Source: Scatosoma sp045576335
GTDB lineage: Bacteria > Bacillota > Clostridia > Christensenellales > Borkfalkiaceae
Reading direction: 5' to 3'
Length of the DNA: 64,000 nucleotides
NCBI GenBank assembly: GCA_045576335.1
Contig: JAZNGH010000020.1
Span: forward strand, 1 to 64,000
The position numbers and the translations under genes were made by a program. Below are positions 63,975 through 64,000 of the stretch, piece by piece (the first letter of the stretch is position 1; each line of letters begins with the position of its first letter). The notes under the pieces are model-generated. The model did not search any database. It worked only from the letters and a program-made list of their open reading frames with translations, and was not told the DNA's origin.

Positions 63975-64000
63975 CAAAAAAAGCGAAAATTCGTTCGCTT

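Overview
The window reads as a chromosomal segment of a low-to-mid GC Gram-positive anaerobe, most likely an uncultured gut member of the Clostridia. This placement is inference. It rests on strong AGGAG-type ribosome binding sites, sigma-A-like promoters with 17-18 bp spacers, a YhaO/YhaN-type Mre11/Rad50 pair, and large surface proteins that combine BspA-type leucine-rich repeats with InlB-type B-repeats. No rRNA gene, intact tRNA gene or CRISPR array was seen.

Left accessory region (1-5.5 kb, visibly AT-rich). It holds a tandem-HTH XRE regulator, a long imperfect inverted repeat, and the displaced 3' half of a tRNA-Leu(UAA) gene ending at 1432, which looks like the right-hand attachment scar of an integrated element whose body lies to the left of the window. 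To its right is a small nuclease/ATPase module: a T5orf172-DUF4357 protein and an AAA/DUF4143 ATPase in one operon, bracketed by two ~140 bp direct repeats. The ATPase promoter carries three 16 bp repeats at exact 32 bp spacing. A separate GIY-YIG nuclease and a decayed IS3-family fragment follow.

Central region (5.5-38.2 kb, all minus strand). Fifteen genes lie head to tail with gaps of at most about 70 bp and no clear internal terminator. Transcription order is: DUF4175-like membrane protein, MoxR AAA ATPase, DUF58 protein, BatA-like protein, tandem-VWA membrane protein; then an LRR lipoprotein, a 1718-residue lipoprotein, a 2484-residue membrane-anchored subtilisin-like protease with LRRs, a B-repeat lipoprotein; then a complete Opp-type peptide importer (A, B, C, D, F) and a small membrane protein. 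Read together, this suggests a surface assembly/proteolysis/peptide-uptake system: the MoxR-VWA machine may act on the exported proteins, the protease cuts extracellular protein, and Opp imports the peptides. The functional link is inference.

Giant gene (38.4-49.5 kb). A single 3710-residue lipoprotein made mostly of BspA-type LRRs has its own extended -10 promoter, a structured leader of about 170 nt and a strong terminator.

Right region (49.9-64 kb, more GC-rich). A ROK sugar kinase, a GmhA-type sugar-phosphate isomerase and a DUF4011 helicase-nuclease form one minus-strand operon. A GNAT acetyltransferase is transcribed divergently from a promoter placed so close to its ATG that the mRNA is probably leaderless. 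A heterodimeric ABC exporter with one degenerate ATPase site and a YhaN/YhaO-like ATPase/nuclease pair complete the window.
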